Of a DNA stretch of 64,000 nucleotides, positions 50,593-60,016 are shown one piece after another. The stretch is from contig CALLWB010000081.1 of the NCBI GenBank assembly GCA_938016265.1, positions 1-64,000 on the forward strand. The letters run 5' to 3'. The notes under the pieces were generated by a model. That model saw nothing but the letters and a program-made list of their open reading frames with translations. It was not told the DNA's origin and made no database searches. The translations under genes and the position numbers were made by a program. Every line of letters begins with the position of its first letter. The stretch's first letter is position 1. This DNA comes from an uncultured Saprospiraceae bacterium. GTDB lineage: Bacteria; Bacteroidota; Bacteroidia; Chitinophagales; Saprospiraceae.

Positions 50593-51996
50593 TTAAAATT
50601 CTTGAGCTTTTTCAAGTAGCCAATCGCGGTCTGAAAGATAGGTAGCGGCGTTGATTTTTTCGATTAGGGCATTTTTGCCTTTTGATTGGTAGGGAGCGAG
50701 GCTAAGCAGCCGTTGGACAAAATTGACAAAACCTTGATTGTTTTTCTTAAAGGTTTCATCGATGTCTTTTCTGGAAAGGAAAACCCGAAAGGAGTTGATG
50801 TGATGATCCAGCATGTCAAACTCTTTTGTTTCATAGTACAACTTAAGTTTTAATCTCCTGGTGCCGAGAATGTAAAACATATCATTGTAGTTGCTCTCTA
50901 GCAGGTAGTCTTGTACTTTTTCATACTTTTTTCCTTTGAAGTATATCCTTGCAAAATTCCAGTTATAGACTTCTTCTTCGTTAATTTTGTCTTTGTTTTC
51001 TTTTAAAAAATCTTCTGCCCATTTTAGTTTATTGATTTTTATGGCAACCGTGATTATATTTTTTAATAGACCCGGGAGTATAAATCCTTTGACGAAAACC
51101 AACCCTTTTTCTATTCTCAATAAAGAAATGTCAAAATATTCCTGATAGAGCGATTCTCCCTTTGGGAACACCTTTACAATTGCATTAACAAGGAAAATCA
51201 TTAGATTCAAACAATCCATGTATGGAAAGTGATCAATATTTTTGGTGAAGGATACTTTAAATTTATAATATTGCTCCTGGCTGTCTTGAGAACAAAGGAG
51301 ACATAACGCATTGTAATATGCTGAAATAATGGGGATCTCTAAAAGCTTATGATTCTGAAGTATTTCTACGACCAATTGGGCGTCGTTTTTTCTCTTGGAA
51401 GAGTCGAGCACAATGTTGTTTCGATTCACCTCCTGACATAATAACATGAGACGTTGCAGCCAATAATAAGCTTCAAAAGCTTCTGAAGCGGTGCCAATAT
51501 TTATGTCCATTACTCGGTCGTCCCTAATACTCAGAAAGTCCGCAAATTCATATTCAAGTAAAAATTTTTCTTTATAATATTGAAGGCCAGTTATTGACTG
51601 ATCTGCCAATAATTTTCGTGCAACATAATGTGCACTTTCGAAAAGTTTTGATTCTTTTCGTTGATTGTAAAATGCCATCAGACTAATGGAATGCTGCACT
51701 TCTTCGTCTTTGAATTTATCATATACGATGAAGCGTTCAATTGATTTGGTTAACTTGCTGACCAGTCTGGTAATGGCTTTTTCAGAGTAGTTTTGGTTGC
51801 CGTAAACCGCTTGGTGTGTGTTTTTTATCGTAAATTTTTTATTTTTGTAGTCAGGCGCAAACTTCACGATGAAATCCAATAAGGTTATAATACTGGGATC
51901 TGTATTAAAATAGGGCGATTGAACAAACTTTTGAAGGCTTTTTAGCTCCTTTTTTGTCAATAACCTTAGCAAGACTACTATCTTTCGGTCAACCAT
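50593..51996 (-). CDS. Helical-repeat protein, paralogue 3 of 3, function unknown
   Basis: A 467-residue, helical, Lys-rich protein without signal peptide. Opening MVDRKIVVLLRLLTKKELKS then LQKFVQSPYFNTDPSIITLL sets the family pattern best: it aligns with FDKTELKELGLWVNSPIHNS in 1560-3041 and more loosely with 28551-30095. Repeated helical hairpins such as LKWAEDFLKENKDKINEEEV and YNWNFARIYFKGKKYEKVQDYLLESNY-type segments look TPR-like. It is divergent from the secreted T9SS cargo gene at 52207, sharing a 210-base promoter region. Like the other paralogues it lies next to a gene for an exported protein. Cytoplasmic by prediction; function unknown. Confidence 0.78.
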   Translation of the reverse strand: MVDRKIVVLLRLLTKKELKSLQKFVQSPYFNTDPSIITLLDFIVKFAPDYKNKKFTIKNTHQAVYGNQNYSEKAITRLVSKLTKSIERFIVYDKFKDEEVQHSISLMAFYNQRKESKLFESAHYVARKLLADQSITGLQYYKEKFLLEYEFADFLSIRDDRVMDINIGTASEAFEAYYWLQRLMLLCQEVNRNNIVLDSSKRKNDAQLVVEILQNHKLLEIPIISAYYNALCLLCSQDSQEQYYKFKVSFTKNIDHFPYMDCLNLMIFLVNAIVKVFPKGESLYQEYFDISLLRIEKGLVFVKGFILPGLLKNIITVAIKINKLKWAEDFLKENKDKINEEEVYNWNFARIYFKGKKYEKVQDYLLESNYNDMFYILGTRRLKLKLYYETKEFDMLDHHINSFRVFLSRKDIDETFKKNNQGFVNFVQRLLSLAPYQSKGKNALIEKINAATYLSDRDWLLEKAQEF

Positions 51997-52136
51997 AATG
52001 TTTTTTATTTTTCAACAATTTTCAAAGGTTTTAGTAGGTTTTGATTTTGGTGTAATTTGTTGATTGACTTGTGTTTAAGTTTGGTTGTTGATGGGAAAAA
52101 AACTAAAAAAAAAGAGGTTTTATTTCAAAACTGTAA

Positions 52137-52167
52137 TTTATTTCTGACTCGCAATGTATTAATTTTG
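52137..52167 (+). promoter_or_regulatory. Promoter of the secreted protein gene at 52207
   Basis: TAATTTTG (52160-52167) matches the -7 element TAnnTTTG; TTTA (52137-52140) stands 19 bases upstream as a near -33. The start codon follows about 40 bases later. Confidence 0.6.
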
Positions 52168-52206
52168 ACATAGAAATTTGAAAACTTAACATAATTTTAC
52201 AAAATC

Positions 52207-53121
52207 ATGAATCTATCCAAATCCATTAACACCAATTTATGGTGTCTATCTTTCTTCGTTTTTCTTGTATGTATCTTTAATACAACACCTATTTTTGCAC
52301 AAGTGTGTCCGCCCACTTCTAATATTAATATGTCATTTGACTGGGCAACTAATCAAATGAATGTTACTTGGGATGCAGTGCCAAGTGCAACTTCTTACGA
52401 TGTGGAAATTACAACAAATGCTGGTTCAACGCTTTCCATGAATCCATTGACAAATTCTACATCTGCAGTAATGCCAGCAGGTACTTTTTATGGTGAAATT
52501 TCTGTTTCTGCAAATTGTGGATCAGAAGTTAGCGCAAAAATAATCCTTCCTTATTTTCTTATTGTGGCTACAGAAACTGACGTAGATATTCCTCCATTTG
52601 TTCCAATCCAAAATGTAGTTGTCCCCGAAAAATTTTGCATAATTATGGCCAATGATTATTCTACAGAACCTGGCATGGCAACTACTATTCATGTAACCGC
52701 TCATGAAAGTATTGATTGCCTCGAGCCGATGTGGTATTCTGGCTTCAGAGATCAAGCCGGGTGGTTTAACAATGCAGTTTGCAACTTGCCCTTTGGAATA
52801 TGTGAATTGAACGAGCAGCAAGGAAGTGGTGGCAATGTAAAAGGAAGATTAAACCAACATCTAGAAACAGCCATCAAAGCCTACCCGAACCCAAACAACG
52901 GGAACTTAAACATCGACTTCACGATACAAAACGAGGGTAATGTATCTATCCGTTTACTTGATCCTACTGGGAAAACAATGAAACAATTGATCAGCAATCA
53001 ATCATTTAATATAGGACAATACTTAGTAAGTTACTCCATAGAAGATCTGGATGCTGGCTTCTATATCCTGGAGCTAGAGACCGGAGAAACAAAACAACTG
53101 ATCAAAATGATCAAACTGTAA
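52207..53121 (+). CDS. T9SS cargo with fibronectin-like domain and unnamed domain
   Basis: A 304-residue secreted protein: signal peptide to about residue 33 (PIFAQ), an FnIII-like domain (about 35-110; NQMNVTWDAVPSATSYDVEI), a Cys-containing domain (about 113-205) and a T9SS sorting domain (about 225-304; AYPNPNNGNLNIDFTIQNEG to QLIKMIKL). The middle domain opens PYFLIVATETDVD, continues with EKFCIIMANDY, and holds four spaced Cys residues. The same domain makes up most of the protein encoded next (53243-53743), so the two genes are related. Exported by T9SS and likely surface-bound. The middle domain is not a family I can name. Confidence 0.85.
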   Translation: MNLSKSINTNLWCLSFFVFLVCIFNTTPIFAQVCPPTSNINMSFDWATNQMNVTWDAVPSATSYDVEITTNAGSTLSMNPLTNSTSAVMPAGTFYGEISVSANCGSEVSAKIILPYFLIVATETDVDIPPFVPIQNVVVPEKFCIIMANDYSTEPGMATTIHVTAHESIDCLEPMWYSGFRDQAGWFNNAVCNLPFGICELNEQQGSGGNVKGRLNQHLETAIKAYPNPNNGNLNIDFTIQNEGNVSIRLLDPTGKTMKQLISNQSFNIGQYLVSYSIEDLDAGFYILELETGETKQLIKMIKL

Positions 53122-53156
53122 ATAGTAAGTACAAAAGAAAGACAATTTAGTAAGAT

Positions 53157-53200
53157 AAAGCCACCCCAAGCACTGAAAACTGGTTTGAGGTGGCTTTTTT
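53157..53200 (+). terminator. Rho-independent terminator
   Basis: AAAGCCACCCCAA / TTTGAGGTGGCTTT stem (with one bulge) around an 11-base loop, then a T-run. Ends the T9SS cargo gene and separates it from 53243-53743. Confidence 0.85.
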
Positions 53201-53242
53201 ATGCCCTGACTAATTCATAGATGACCACTAACACTTTAAATT

Positions 53243-53743
53243 ATGATACCATTTGATCTCAATTTCCCAAAAAATATCAAATCAGTTTTAATACTGCTTC
53301 TGCTTGTTTATCCTTTGTTTTTCGCAAATCTTGTAAAGGGAACCTCCATTCCTGAATCAACAAATATCGATTATTCTTACGAATGTAATCCTATGATGAA
53401 GTTAAGCATTCAGGATACCATACCTGATGGGTCCAATCCTAAATATCCAACCAGAGATGCGTCTCCAAGAGTCGAAATCCCTTATTTTCATATCGTGGCG
53501 ACTAAATCTGATGTGGATCGGCGTGGAGAGGTCACAAAGGAAGAGTTTTGCGAAAAAATGACCTTAGATTTCGATTCCCCCATTAAGGAATTGACATTGG
53601 TCTACGTAACTTTTGGGCCTAACATAAGGTGCATCCCAGATGAATGGCGCCGCTGGTATAAAGCCAATGCCAGATCCTTCAAATCGGAGTTTTGTCAAAC
53701 GGATCCTTGTGAAGATGGTAAGCAGTTAGAAATCAAAGAATAA
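53243..53743 (+). CDS. Secreted protein sharing an unnamed domain with its neighbour
   Basis: A 166-residue protein with a signal or anchor segment (NIKSVLILLLLVYPLFFANL, residues about 11-30). Residues about 80-160 contain IPYFHIVATKSDVDRRGEVT, then EEFCEKMTLDFDSP, then IRCIPDEWRRWYKANA and SEFCQTDPC. This matches the middle domain of the previous gene (PYFLIVATETDVD, EKFC, IDCLEPMWYSGF, AVCNLPF) with the Cys in the same order. It lacks the T9SS tail, so it may remain in the periplasm. Possibly a free-standing partner or a shortened duplicate of the upstream cargo. Role unknown. Confidence 0.72.
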   Translation: MIPFDLNFPKNIKSVLILLLLVYPLFFANLVKGTSIPESTNIDYSYECNPMMKLSIQDTIPDGSNPKYPTRDASPRVEIPYFHIVATKSDVDRRGEVTKEEFCEKMTLDFDSPIKELTLVYVTFGPNIRCIPDEWRRWYKANARSFKSEFCQTDPCEDGKQLEIKE

Positions 53744-53851
53744 ATCAATGCCTAATAGATTCATTTTTGACAAAAAAAAAGTATTAACATTTCTATAAGA
53801 AGATAAATTAGCGTTTTCTCTTATTTTGGGATAAATCTAAAATAGAAGACT

Positions 53852-54274
53852 ATGAGAATGTTGTGCTTTCTAATTGCCTTAGGTGTCAGTAGTTTACTCT
53901 TCGGCCAGCAAACAACAAGTGTCAATCAGCAGATTCCAACCTCCGGCGAAGCTACGCTTGTGATCAATATTGACTCCACGGATGTCAATGTGGTCCGGTA
54001 CGATGGCTACAACATTCAAATCGTCCAAAATATAGCCTTCGAGAAGAAAGACACTCCATTCATCAATGAATTATTGCGCGCAGACGACTTTCAACTTTCT
54101 GTAGAAAAGGAATCCGACCAAACTATTTTGTTAGCGCCGAAAAAAATAAGATGGGAAACAGAAGGTGATCCGCTTACTGTTGGCTCTTTTTATACGATCT
54201 ATTTGCCCTATTCAATTCAAGAGGTGGAGTGGATAACGAATATACCTTCTAGTCTGGTATATATAGAAGAATAG
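53852..54274 (+). CDS. Small secreted protein, possible adhesin-like fragment
   Basis: A 140-residue protein with a short signal peptide (MRMLCFLIALGVSSLLFGQQ). The mature part (GEATLVINIDSTDVNVVRYD, GYNIQIVQNIAFEK, then RADDFQLSVEKESDQTILLA) follows the D-V-x-V/G-x-x-I-x-V pattern of beta-helix DUF4097-type adhesin domains, ending with FYTIYLPYSIQEVEWITNIP. It is shorter than a usual DUF4097 protein, perhaps one unit only. Start chosen at the first ATG of the signal peptide. No clear operon partner; about 215 bases upstream of the ftsK start. Confidence 0.6.
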   Translation: MRMLCFLIALGVSSLLFGQQTTSVNQQIPTSGEATLVINIDSTDVNVVRYDGYNIQIVQNIAFEKKDTPFINELLRADDFQLSVEKESDQTILLAPKKIRWETEGDPLTVGSFYTIYLPYSIQEVEWITNIPSSLVYIEE

Positions 54275-54488
54275 TAAAGAAAACACTTCGACACATTAAA
54301 GAATGCTGTGCATTTGCGTCCCTTTTGTTTATTAAAGTTGGGCTCTTTTTAGTTCCATTCAACATAGAAAAAACGATTAATATCAATATTCTCCCCTCCA
54401 ATCCTTATTGATTACAGCAATCTTTTGTACTTTTACAGATTCGAGCAAATACATTAACCAGAGCACGTTACCGACTAAAAATATAGCC

Positions 54489-57056
54489 ATGGCAGCGAAG
54501 GCTCCTAGAAAAAAAACAACAAAAAAAAACAAGCAACTGTCATTTAGTATTAAGCCAAAAGATGAACGATTAATAAAGATCATCGGATTGGTATTATTGA
54601 TGACCTCACTATATTTATTTATAGCGTTTACGTCGCATCTATTCACATGGAAAATTGATCAGGACAAAGTCATTCAATTTTCTTGGGGGTTGCTGTTTAA
54701 TGGACAAGTAGAAATAGCGAACTGGCTGGGAAGACTGGGGGCAATCGTCTCTCACAAGTTCTTTTATGTCTGGTTTGGACTTCCTTCTTACCTCTTTGTA
54801 TTCCTATTCTTTACTACTGGGATTAGCCTTGTGCTTGGAAAATCGCTTTCCAAATACAAGTACATCTATTTATACTGTTTGGTGTTGATGGTCTGGCTGT
54901 CGACCTTGTTTGCGTTTCTGTTTGTGGAGCCTGGTATTTTTGCCAAATCTGCTTTTTCCTGGGGTGGGGCTTTTGGAGAAGGGCTTAGTCAATGGATGGG
55001 CGACTTTCTTGGACCTATAGGAATGGTCCTATTCCTAATATTCTCCATGGTCGCATTTATTGTCTGGGGATACAATCCTAATTTTAATGAATTTTCCTTC
55101 AATAAATTTGTCTATTCACTTCAGAAGAAAACGGGGATTGATTTAAAATTCCTAGTAAAAAGACCTTACCAACCTCAACCTGAAGAAGCCGAAGATTCAG
55201 AAACCTCAACGGATACAGCACCACCAAAAGCGCTGCGCCCTTCCAACAAAATGGAAACCACAGAAACTCCGCTTGAGCTAAATACAAACATCAAAGAGTC
55301 TGTAGCAACACCAGGCAAAAAACTAGAAATCAACGAAAAAGGACAATTGACCTTTCCACTTTCTGCACAGGAGATCAAGAAAAAAGCAGCCATCAAAAAT
55401 CCGGAGGAAGCTGAGCTGGAAATTGTCCCTCCTACAGCAGAAACGCCAACGACCAATATTCCAGTTCTTGAAACCAATCCTGGCGATAAACCAAAAGAAG
55501 ATTTATCGATACAAGCAGAAAACAAAAATCACCTCGAACCTTATGATCCAACACTGGACCTTTCCAGCTATGAATCTCCAGTGACAATGCTCCTAGAGGA
55601 CTACAGTGCCAACAAAGTGGAAATAGATCGGGAAGAATTAGAAAACAATAAGGACCAAATTATTGAAACCCTGCTCAATTATAAGATTGAGATTACCAAG
55701 ATAAAAGCAACGATAGGTCCGACAGTTACTTTATACGAAATTGTACCAGCAGCAGGGGTGCGGATTTCCAAAATCAAAAATCTGGAAGATGATATCGCGC
55801 TAAGTCTTTCTGCATTAGGAATTCGTATTATTGCACCGATCCCAGGACGTGGGACAATTGGTATTGAAGTACCAAATAAAGTACAGCAGATTGTCTCGCT
55901 CAAGGAAGTGTTGCAGTCAGAGAAGTTTAAGACTGCAAAGATGGATTTGCCAATTGCACTTGGGAAAACTATTTCGAATGAAGTTTTTGTAGCGGATCTT
56001 GGGAAAATGCCTCACTTGCTGATAGCGGGCGCAACCGGACAGGGTAAATCGGTAGGGATCAATACGATTTTGATGTCCCTACTTTACAAGAAGCACCCGT
56101 CGCAATTGAAACTGATCTTGATAGATCCGAAGAAGGTGGAATTGTCGCTATATAATAATATAGATAAACACTTCTTGGGGTATCTTCCTGGAGAAGAAGA
56201 GGCAATTGTAACGGATACGTCAAAAGTTGTTCAAACATTACACTCGTTGACGATCGAAATGGATCAGCGCTACGATCTTCTGAAAAAAGCGATGGTTCGT
56301 AACCTGAAAGAATACAACCAGAAATTTGTTCAGCGTAAGTTGAATCCTGAAAATGGGCATCGATTTATGCCGTTTTTAGTATTGGTCATTGATGAGTTTG
56401 CTGATTTGATTATGACGGCAGGAAAAGAGGTGGAGCTTCCTATTGGAAGATTGGCCCAGCTTGCTCGTGCGGTCGGGATTCATTTGATTATTGCAACACA
56501 ACGGCCTTCTGTAAACATTATTACAGGGGTGATCAAGGCAAACTTCCCTGCACGACTCGCCTTTAAGGTAACGTCTAAGATAGATTCGAGGACCATACTT
56601 GATGGGGGAGGAGCGGACCAATTGGTGGGGCGGGGAGATATGCTGCTTTCTGTCGATGGGAAAATGATTCGTCTGCAATGTGCTTTTGTCGATACGCCTG
56701 AAGTTGAAAAGGTAATTACTTATATTAGCGAGCAGCAAGGATATCCTGAGCCGTATTATCTGCCGGAAGTGGCAGCTGGGGACGGAGAAGATATGGGAGG
56801 CGGATTTAATGCCTCCGATCTGGATGAAATGTTTGAAGAAGCAGCGCGTTCTGTTGTCCAAAATCAGGTAGGTTCTACCTCTATGATCCAGCGAAGATTG
56901 AAGCTAGGCTACAATAGAGCTGGTAGAATCATGGATCAAATGGAGGCCGTCGGAATTGTAGGTCCTTCAAATGGTAGTAAGGCAAGAGAAGTTTTGGTGT
57001 TTGATGAACTTGAATTGGAACGGTATTTGGAACAACTGAGAACTAAGCGGGGATAA
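54489..57056 (+). CDS. ftsK: DNA translocase FtsK
   Basis: I start at ATG 54489 (MAAKAPRKKTTKKNKQ, 855 residues) because the 27 residues of a longer reading are not FtsK-like. Four membrane segments lie at about 40-220, then an acidic, Pro/Thr/Glu-rich linker (about 235-350), the motor domain with Walker A GATGQGKSVGIN (about 515), Walker B LVLVIDEFADLI (about 631) and RLAFKVTSKIDSRTILD, and the C-terminal winged-helix gamma domain (YNRAGRIMDQMEAVGIVGPS). FtsK pumps DNA at the division septum to resolve and clear chromosome dimers. The downstream LolA-like gene is 83 bases away; the ftsK-lolA order is common in Bacteroidota. Confidence 0.95.
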   Translation: MAAKAPRKKTTKKNKQLSFSIKPKDERLIKIIGLVLLMTSLYLFIAFTSHLFTWKIDQDKVIQFSWGLLFNGQVEIANWLGRLGAIVSHKFFYVWFGLPSYLFVFLFFTTGISLVLGKSLSKYKYIYLYCLVLMVWLSTLFAFLFVEPGIFAKSAFSWGGAFGEGLSQWMGDFLGPIGMVLFLIFSMVAFIVWGYNPNFNEFSFNKFVYSLQKKTGIDLKFLVKRPYQPQPEEAEDSETSTDTAPPKALRPSNKMETTETPLELNTNIKESVATPGKKLEINEKGQLTFPLSAQEIKKKAAIKNPEEAELEIVPPTAETPTTNIPVLETNPGDKPKEDLSIQAENKNHLEPYDPTLDLSSYESPVTMLLEDYSANKVEIDREELENNKDQIIETLLNYKIEITKIKATIGPTVTLYEIVPAAGVRISKIKNLEDDIALSLSALGIRIIAPIPGRGTIGIEVPNKVQQIVSLKEVLQSEKFKTAKMDLPIALGKTISNEVFVADLGKMPHLLIAGATGQGKSVGINTILMSLLYKKHPSQLKLILIDPKKVELSLYNNIDKHFLGYLPGEEEAIVTDTSKVVQTLHSLTIEMDQRYDLLKKAMVRNLKEYNQKFVQRKLNPENGHRFMPFLVLVIDEFADLIMTAGKEVELPIGRLAQLARAVGIHLIIATQRPSVNIITGVIKANFPARLAFKVTSKIDSRTILDGGGADQLVGRGDMLLSVDGKMIRLQCAFVDTPEVEKVITYISEQQGYPEPYYLPEVAAGDGEDMGGGFNASDLDEMFEEAARSVVQNQVGSTSMIQRRLKLGYNRAGRIMDQMEAVGIVGPSNGSKAREVLVFDELELERYLEQLRTKRG

Positions 57057-57139
57057 TGACTCAAAAGCACTGAAATCATTAACACTGCCGACAAAAAATG
57101 ACAACCCGGATTCATAGTTAGAATCTTAAAATAAATAAC

Positions 57140-57832
57140 ATGAAAAATCTAATTTTATTAATTGTGGTGTGGAGTATCAGTTTTGGGGCATTTGCCCAAC
57201 TAGATGCAGAGACAAGGGCTCAACTTTCTGCCACTGAGCAGTCTGACCCAGAAGCAAAGGCCATACTCGACAAAGTAAAAGCTAAATACGAAGGCTTTAA
57301 GACGATGAAGGTGAATTTTACCTTGGATATTGAAGGAGAAATCGAGGATTCTCAAAAGGGAGTTGTTTACCTGAATGGAGAGAACTATCGGGTAGAGATG
57401 AAAAACCAGGATATTATTTCTAATGGAAATACGGTTTGGTTTCACTTGAAAAACAACAATGAAGTACAAATCAATAATCCTGATCCTGAAGGACAGGAAG
57501 GTTTCTTGTCTCCAGCGGATATGTTGAAGGTATATGACCAAAATCTGCTTTATGCCTTGAGAGAGGTCGTTACTGAAGATGGTAAACCAGTTTACCACAT
57601 TGAGTTTAAGCCAAGAGAAAATGATGACGAATCTGAATTTTTCAAGCTGCGCCTATCCGTGACAAAAGGGTACTACGACATGACAAAAATCATTGCCTTC
57701 GGAAGAGATGGTACTCGATATACTTTGACCTTCACCGAGTTGGAAACGGATACAAATTTGAAAGACGAACTATTCACTTTCGATCCGTCTAAATTCCCGG
57801 ATATCTATGTAGAAGACTTGAGAGAAGAGTAA
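57140..57832 (+). CDS. LolA-like outer-membrane lipoprotein carrier protein, copy 1
   Basis: A 230-residue periplasmic protein: signal peptide cut near AFAQ (about 20), then a single LolA-type open beta-barrel. Typical landmarks: AILDKVKAKYEGFKTMKVNF, KGVVYLNGENYRVEMKNQDI, SNGNTVWFHLKNNNEVQI, MLKVYDQNLLYALRE. LolA shuttles lipoproteins from the inner to the outer membrane across the periplasm. The many lipoproteins in this window fit such a need. A shorter paralogue follows at 58203-58862. Confidence 0.87.
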   Translation: MKNLILLIVVWSISFGAFAQLDAETRAQLSATEQSDPEAKAILDKVKAKYEGFKTMKVNFTLDIEGEIEDSQKGVVYLNGENYRVEMKNQDIISNGNTVWFHLKNNNEVQINNPDPEGQEGFLSPADMLKVYDQNLLYALREVVTEDGKPVYHIEFKPRENDDESEFFKLRLSVTKGYYDMTKIIAFGRDGTRYTLTFTELETDTNLKDELFTFDPSKFPDIYVEDLREE

Positions 57833-58202
57833 AAAAAGAAAAAAACGTGTGGTAATTTTATATTTATCACGTGCCTAATATAAAGTGTGTTTTTCAAGAA
57901 GGTAGTGCGAAAGGACTACCTTCTTTTTTTAGGAAAAAGTATGCACAGCCTGTCTAAAGCTCTATTTATCATATCCCTAAAAAAAATGTGTCAACCCCAA
58001 TTCAATCCGATTCTGTTTTAACAAAAGTTAATTTTTTTAACAAAAAAAGCAACATCAGGGATAGTTTTTACGTTAATGCAGTATTGTAGGGTTTACAATA
58101 AGTAGCTTTATTAAGATATTTTTATTAATTTAGTGCGATTGTTGGCGGAAGTCAGCAATTTTTAATTATGGATTAACACCCGACTCAACAGGACAATATT
58201 TC
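57833..58202. other. Intergenic region with terminator
   Basis: About 370 bases between two LolA-like genes. A hairpin ACGTGTGGTAA/TTATCACGT near 57845-57871 precedes the terminator at 57896-57931; the rest should carry the promoter of the second copy. No ORF. Confidence 0.5.
57896..57931 (+). terminator. Rho-independent terminator
   Basis: AAGAAGGTAGT / ACTACCTTCTT perfect 11-bp stem, 8-base loop, then a T-run. Ends the ftsK-lolA transcript. Confidence 0.9.
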
Positions 58203-58862
58203 ATGAAACAACTTTTAGTTTCAATTTTATTGATCGCCTTCTTAGTTCCTCAATTTGCCCAACCAGCCATTGAAGGAGAGGAGACACCCTTCACTCTAAC
58301 AGAATCCTCTCTGTCTAGTGCTGATGAAGCCAAGCGAATTTTGGACAGTGTTTGTGAGGAATATGAGTCCTTTAAGTCCATGAAGGCCAAATTTGTCCTC
58401 AACATCAAAAAGAATAGTTTTTCCACCTCAGATACCATTGTTGGCACAGTAGAAGGAGATAAGTACCGTATTTCTATGAAACATCAGGAAATTGCTTCTG
58501 ATGGAGAAACGGTTTGGTATTACCATAAAGAAAAGAAAAAAGTTAAAAAATCGACGACCAATCCTGCAGAGGTCAATACGGTCTTCCCGCATAAAATGCT
58601 TCGATTGTACGAGAAAGAATATGACTTCTTTCTAAACGGCGAAGCTTCTTTCAATGGGCAGATCATCCAAAAATTAGAGTTTTTACCCCGCGATTTCGAC
58701 CAGCAAATTATCCGAATCAACGTTTTTGTAGACAAAGAAAGCAATCAGCTCCTGCGCGTTTGCCGATACGACAAGGACGGAACTACCTACACGCTGGATT
58801 TCAGAAATGTATTGTACAACATCAAAGTGGACCCTAAGATCTTTATTTTGGAAATGTCTTAG
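58203..58862 (+). CDS. LolA-like carrier protein, copy 2
   Basis: A 219-residue paralogue of 57140-57832 with a signal peptide (MKQLLVSILLIAFLVPQFAQ). Motifs in the same order: AKRILDSVCEEYESFKSMKA, VGTVEGDKYRISMKHQEIAS, DGETVWYYHKEKKKVK, MLRLYEKEYDFFLNG, and a final DGTTYTLDFRNVLYNIKVDP. It has its own upstream region after a terminator, so it may be expressed on different terms from copy 1. A specialised carrier for a subset of lipoproteins is possible; nothing in the sequence proves that. Confidence 0.82.
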   Translation: MKQLLVSILLIAFLVPQFAQPAIEGEETPFTLTESSLSSADEAKRILDSVCEEYESFKSMKAKFVLNIKKNSFSTSDTIVGTVEGDKYRISMKHQEIASDGETVWYYHKEKKKVKKSTTNPAEVNTVFPHKMLRLYEKEYDFFLNGEASFNGQIIQKLEFLPRDFDQQIIRINVFVDKESNQLLRVCRYDKDGTTYTLDFRNVLYNIKVDPKIFILEMS

Positions 58863-59140
58863 ACTCCTTTTGAGTAGAGAGAAGAGACAACGACAAGCTC
58901 CAAGACGATTTAGGCCCCCCTTTCTTATTCCCTATAACTCAGTACTCAATTATTTTATTACTAGCCCCTATCTACAACTACCAGCTATCAACCAACAAAA
59001 TCAATCGGCAGAGCGCGAATGAAGATTCGCCCTTATACCAATATCTTAGAGACAAAGTAAGTTTTACAATACTATTACAAATTGGAATGGGTAATTTGCA
59101 ATTGTGGCTAAGCTTTTGATAAGTTTAGCTAAAACTAAAT

Positions 59141-60016
59141 ATGAAACTATTAAAAAATGCTATCCTAATTTCCTTCCTAAGTCTATTTGTTTTCGGGTGT
59201 ACTGAGAAATATGAAGACAATTACAACCCAAGTAAATATCGAGTTCGTCTAAATGTTGATGGTTTAAAGTTACTTAGCCCTACAAATGACACCTATTCGT
59301 TGTGGACAACCTCTACTGTTCATTCAGGAACATCAGCTCCTGCTGTACCAATTATGATCGGAGAATTTAACGTGGACGAAAATGGGGTTCCATCTCCTAA
59401 TGAGTTTACCTACCTGTCAACAATCAACAGCGATGATATGTGGATAATATGGGGGGATGATCCACTCAATGCAAGTTATTATGCACTAACATTCACTGGA
59501 GACACTGCAACTTTTTCTCCTTCTTTTGCTTTTCCAGGGCTTGACCTCAACACAATTGCAAGTTCATCAGGCTCTTATTTTTTAGGCACACCGACTGATG
59601 GCAATAACAATATGAATGAACAAAGTGGTATCTGGTTTGGAGATTTAACTACAGGATTGTCCACGTTGACCTTGCCACAATCTACTGGAGAATATAATAT
59701 ATTTGTAAGTAGACCGGATGGCACTAATTTCAACCATTCCTTCTTGGATGCTCCAACATATTGTTATTATTGCGACATTGTTGCTCCTGCCCATCCATTC
59801 CCGGGTGTAGATTATCTTTTAAGAAACTCTCTGGGAGATTTATCAGGTGCTACCGTAAGGATTTATATTCAAAACAGTGGCCTTAGAGTAGCTTATCCAA
59901 TTCTCGAAACAGAAATTGCACAAAATCCAACTCCAGGCACAATTTATCCGATGACAAACGCTGCCTACCGATATGAAGTAAATGGATTTGCGGTGAAGGA
60001 GCTTTTGGAAGAATAA
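59141..60016 (+). CDS. Lipoprotein, function unknown
   Basis: A 291-residue SPII lipoprotein (LSLFVFGC lipobox, Cys at about 20). The mature part is beta-rich with many Asn, Gly and Thr; no repeat and no known domain. A Cys pair is visible in APTYCYYCDIVAPAHP (about 205-215). It lies about 100 bases ahead of the T9SS plug protein gene on the same strand, with no terminator between, so the two may be co-transcribed. It could be a surface lipoprotein linked to T9SS, but that rests only on position. Confidence 0.7.
   Translation: MKLLKNAILISFLSLFVFGCTEKYEDNYNPSKYRVRLNVDGLKLLSPTNDTYSLWTTSTVHSGTSAPAVPIMIGEFNVDENGVPSPNEFTYLSTINSDDMWIIWGDDPLNASYYALTFTGDTATFSPSFAFPGLDLNTIASSSGSYFLGTPTDGNNNMNEQSGIWFGDLTTGLSTLTLPQSTGEYNIFVSRPDGTNFNHSFLDAPTYCYYCDIVAPAHPFPGVDYLLRNSLGDLSGATVRIYIQNSGLRVAYPILETEIAQNPTPGTIYPMTNAAYRYEVNGFAVKELLEE

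Noticed and set aside
55175-55525. 116-residue minus-strand ORF opposite ftsK
   Set aside because: It is the complement of the low-complexity linker of FtsK and is Ser/Gly/Val-rich for that reason.
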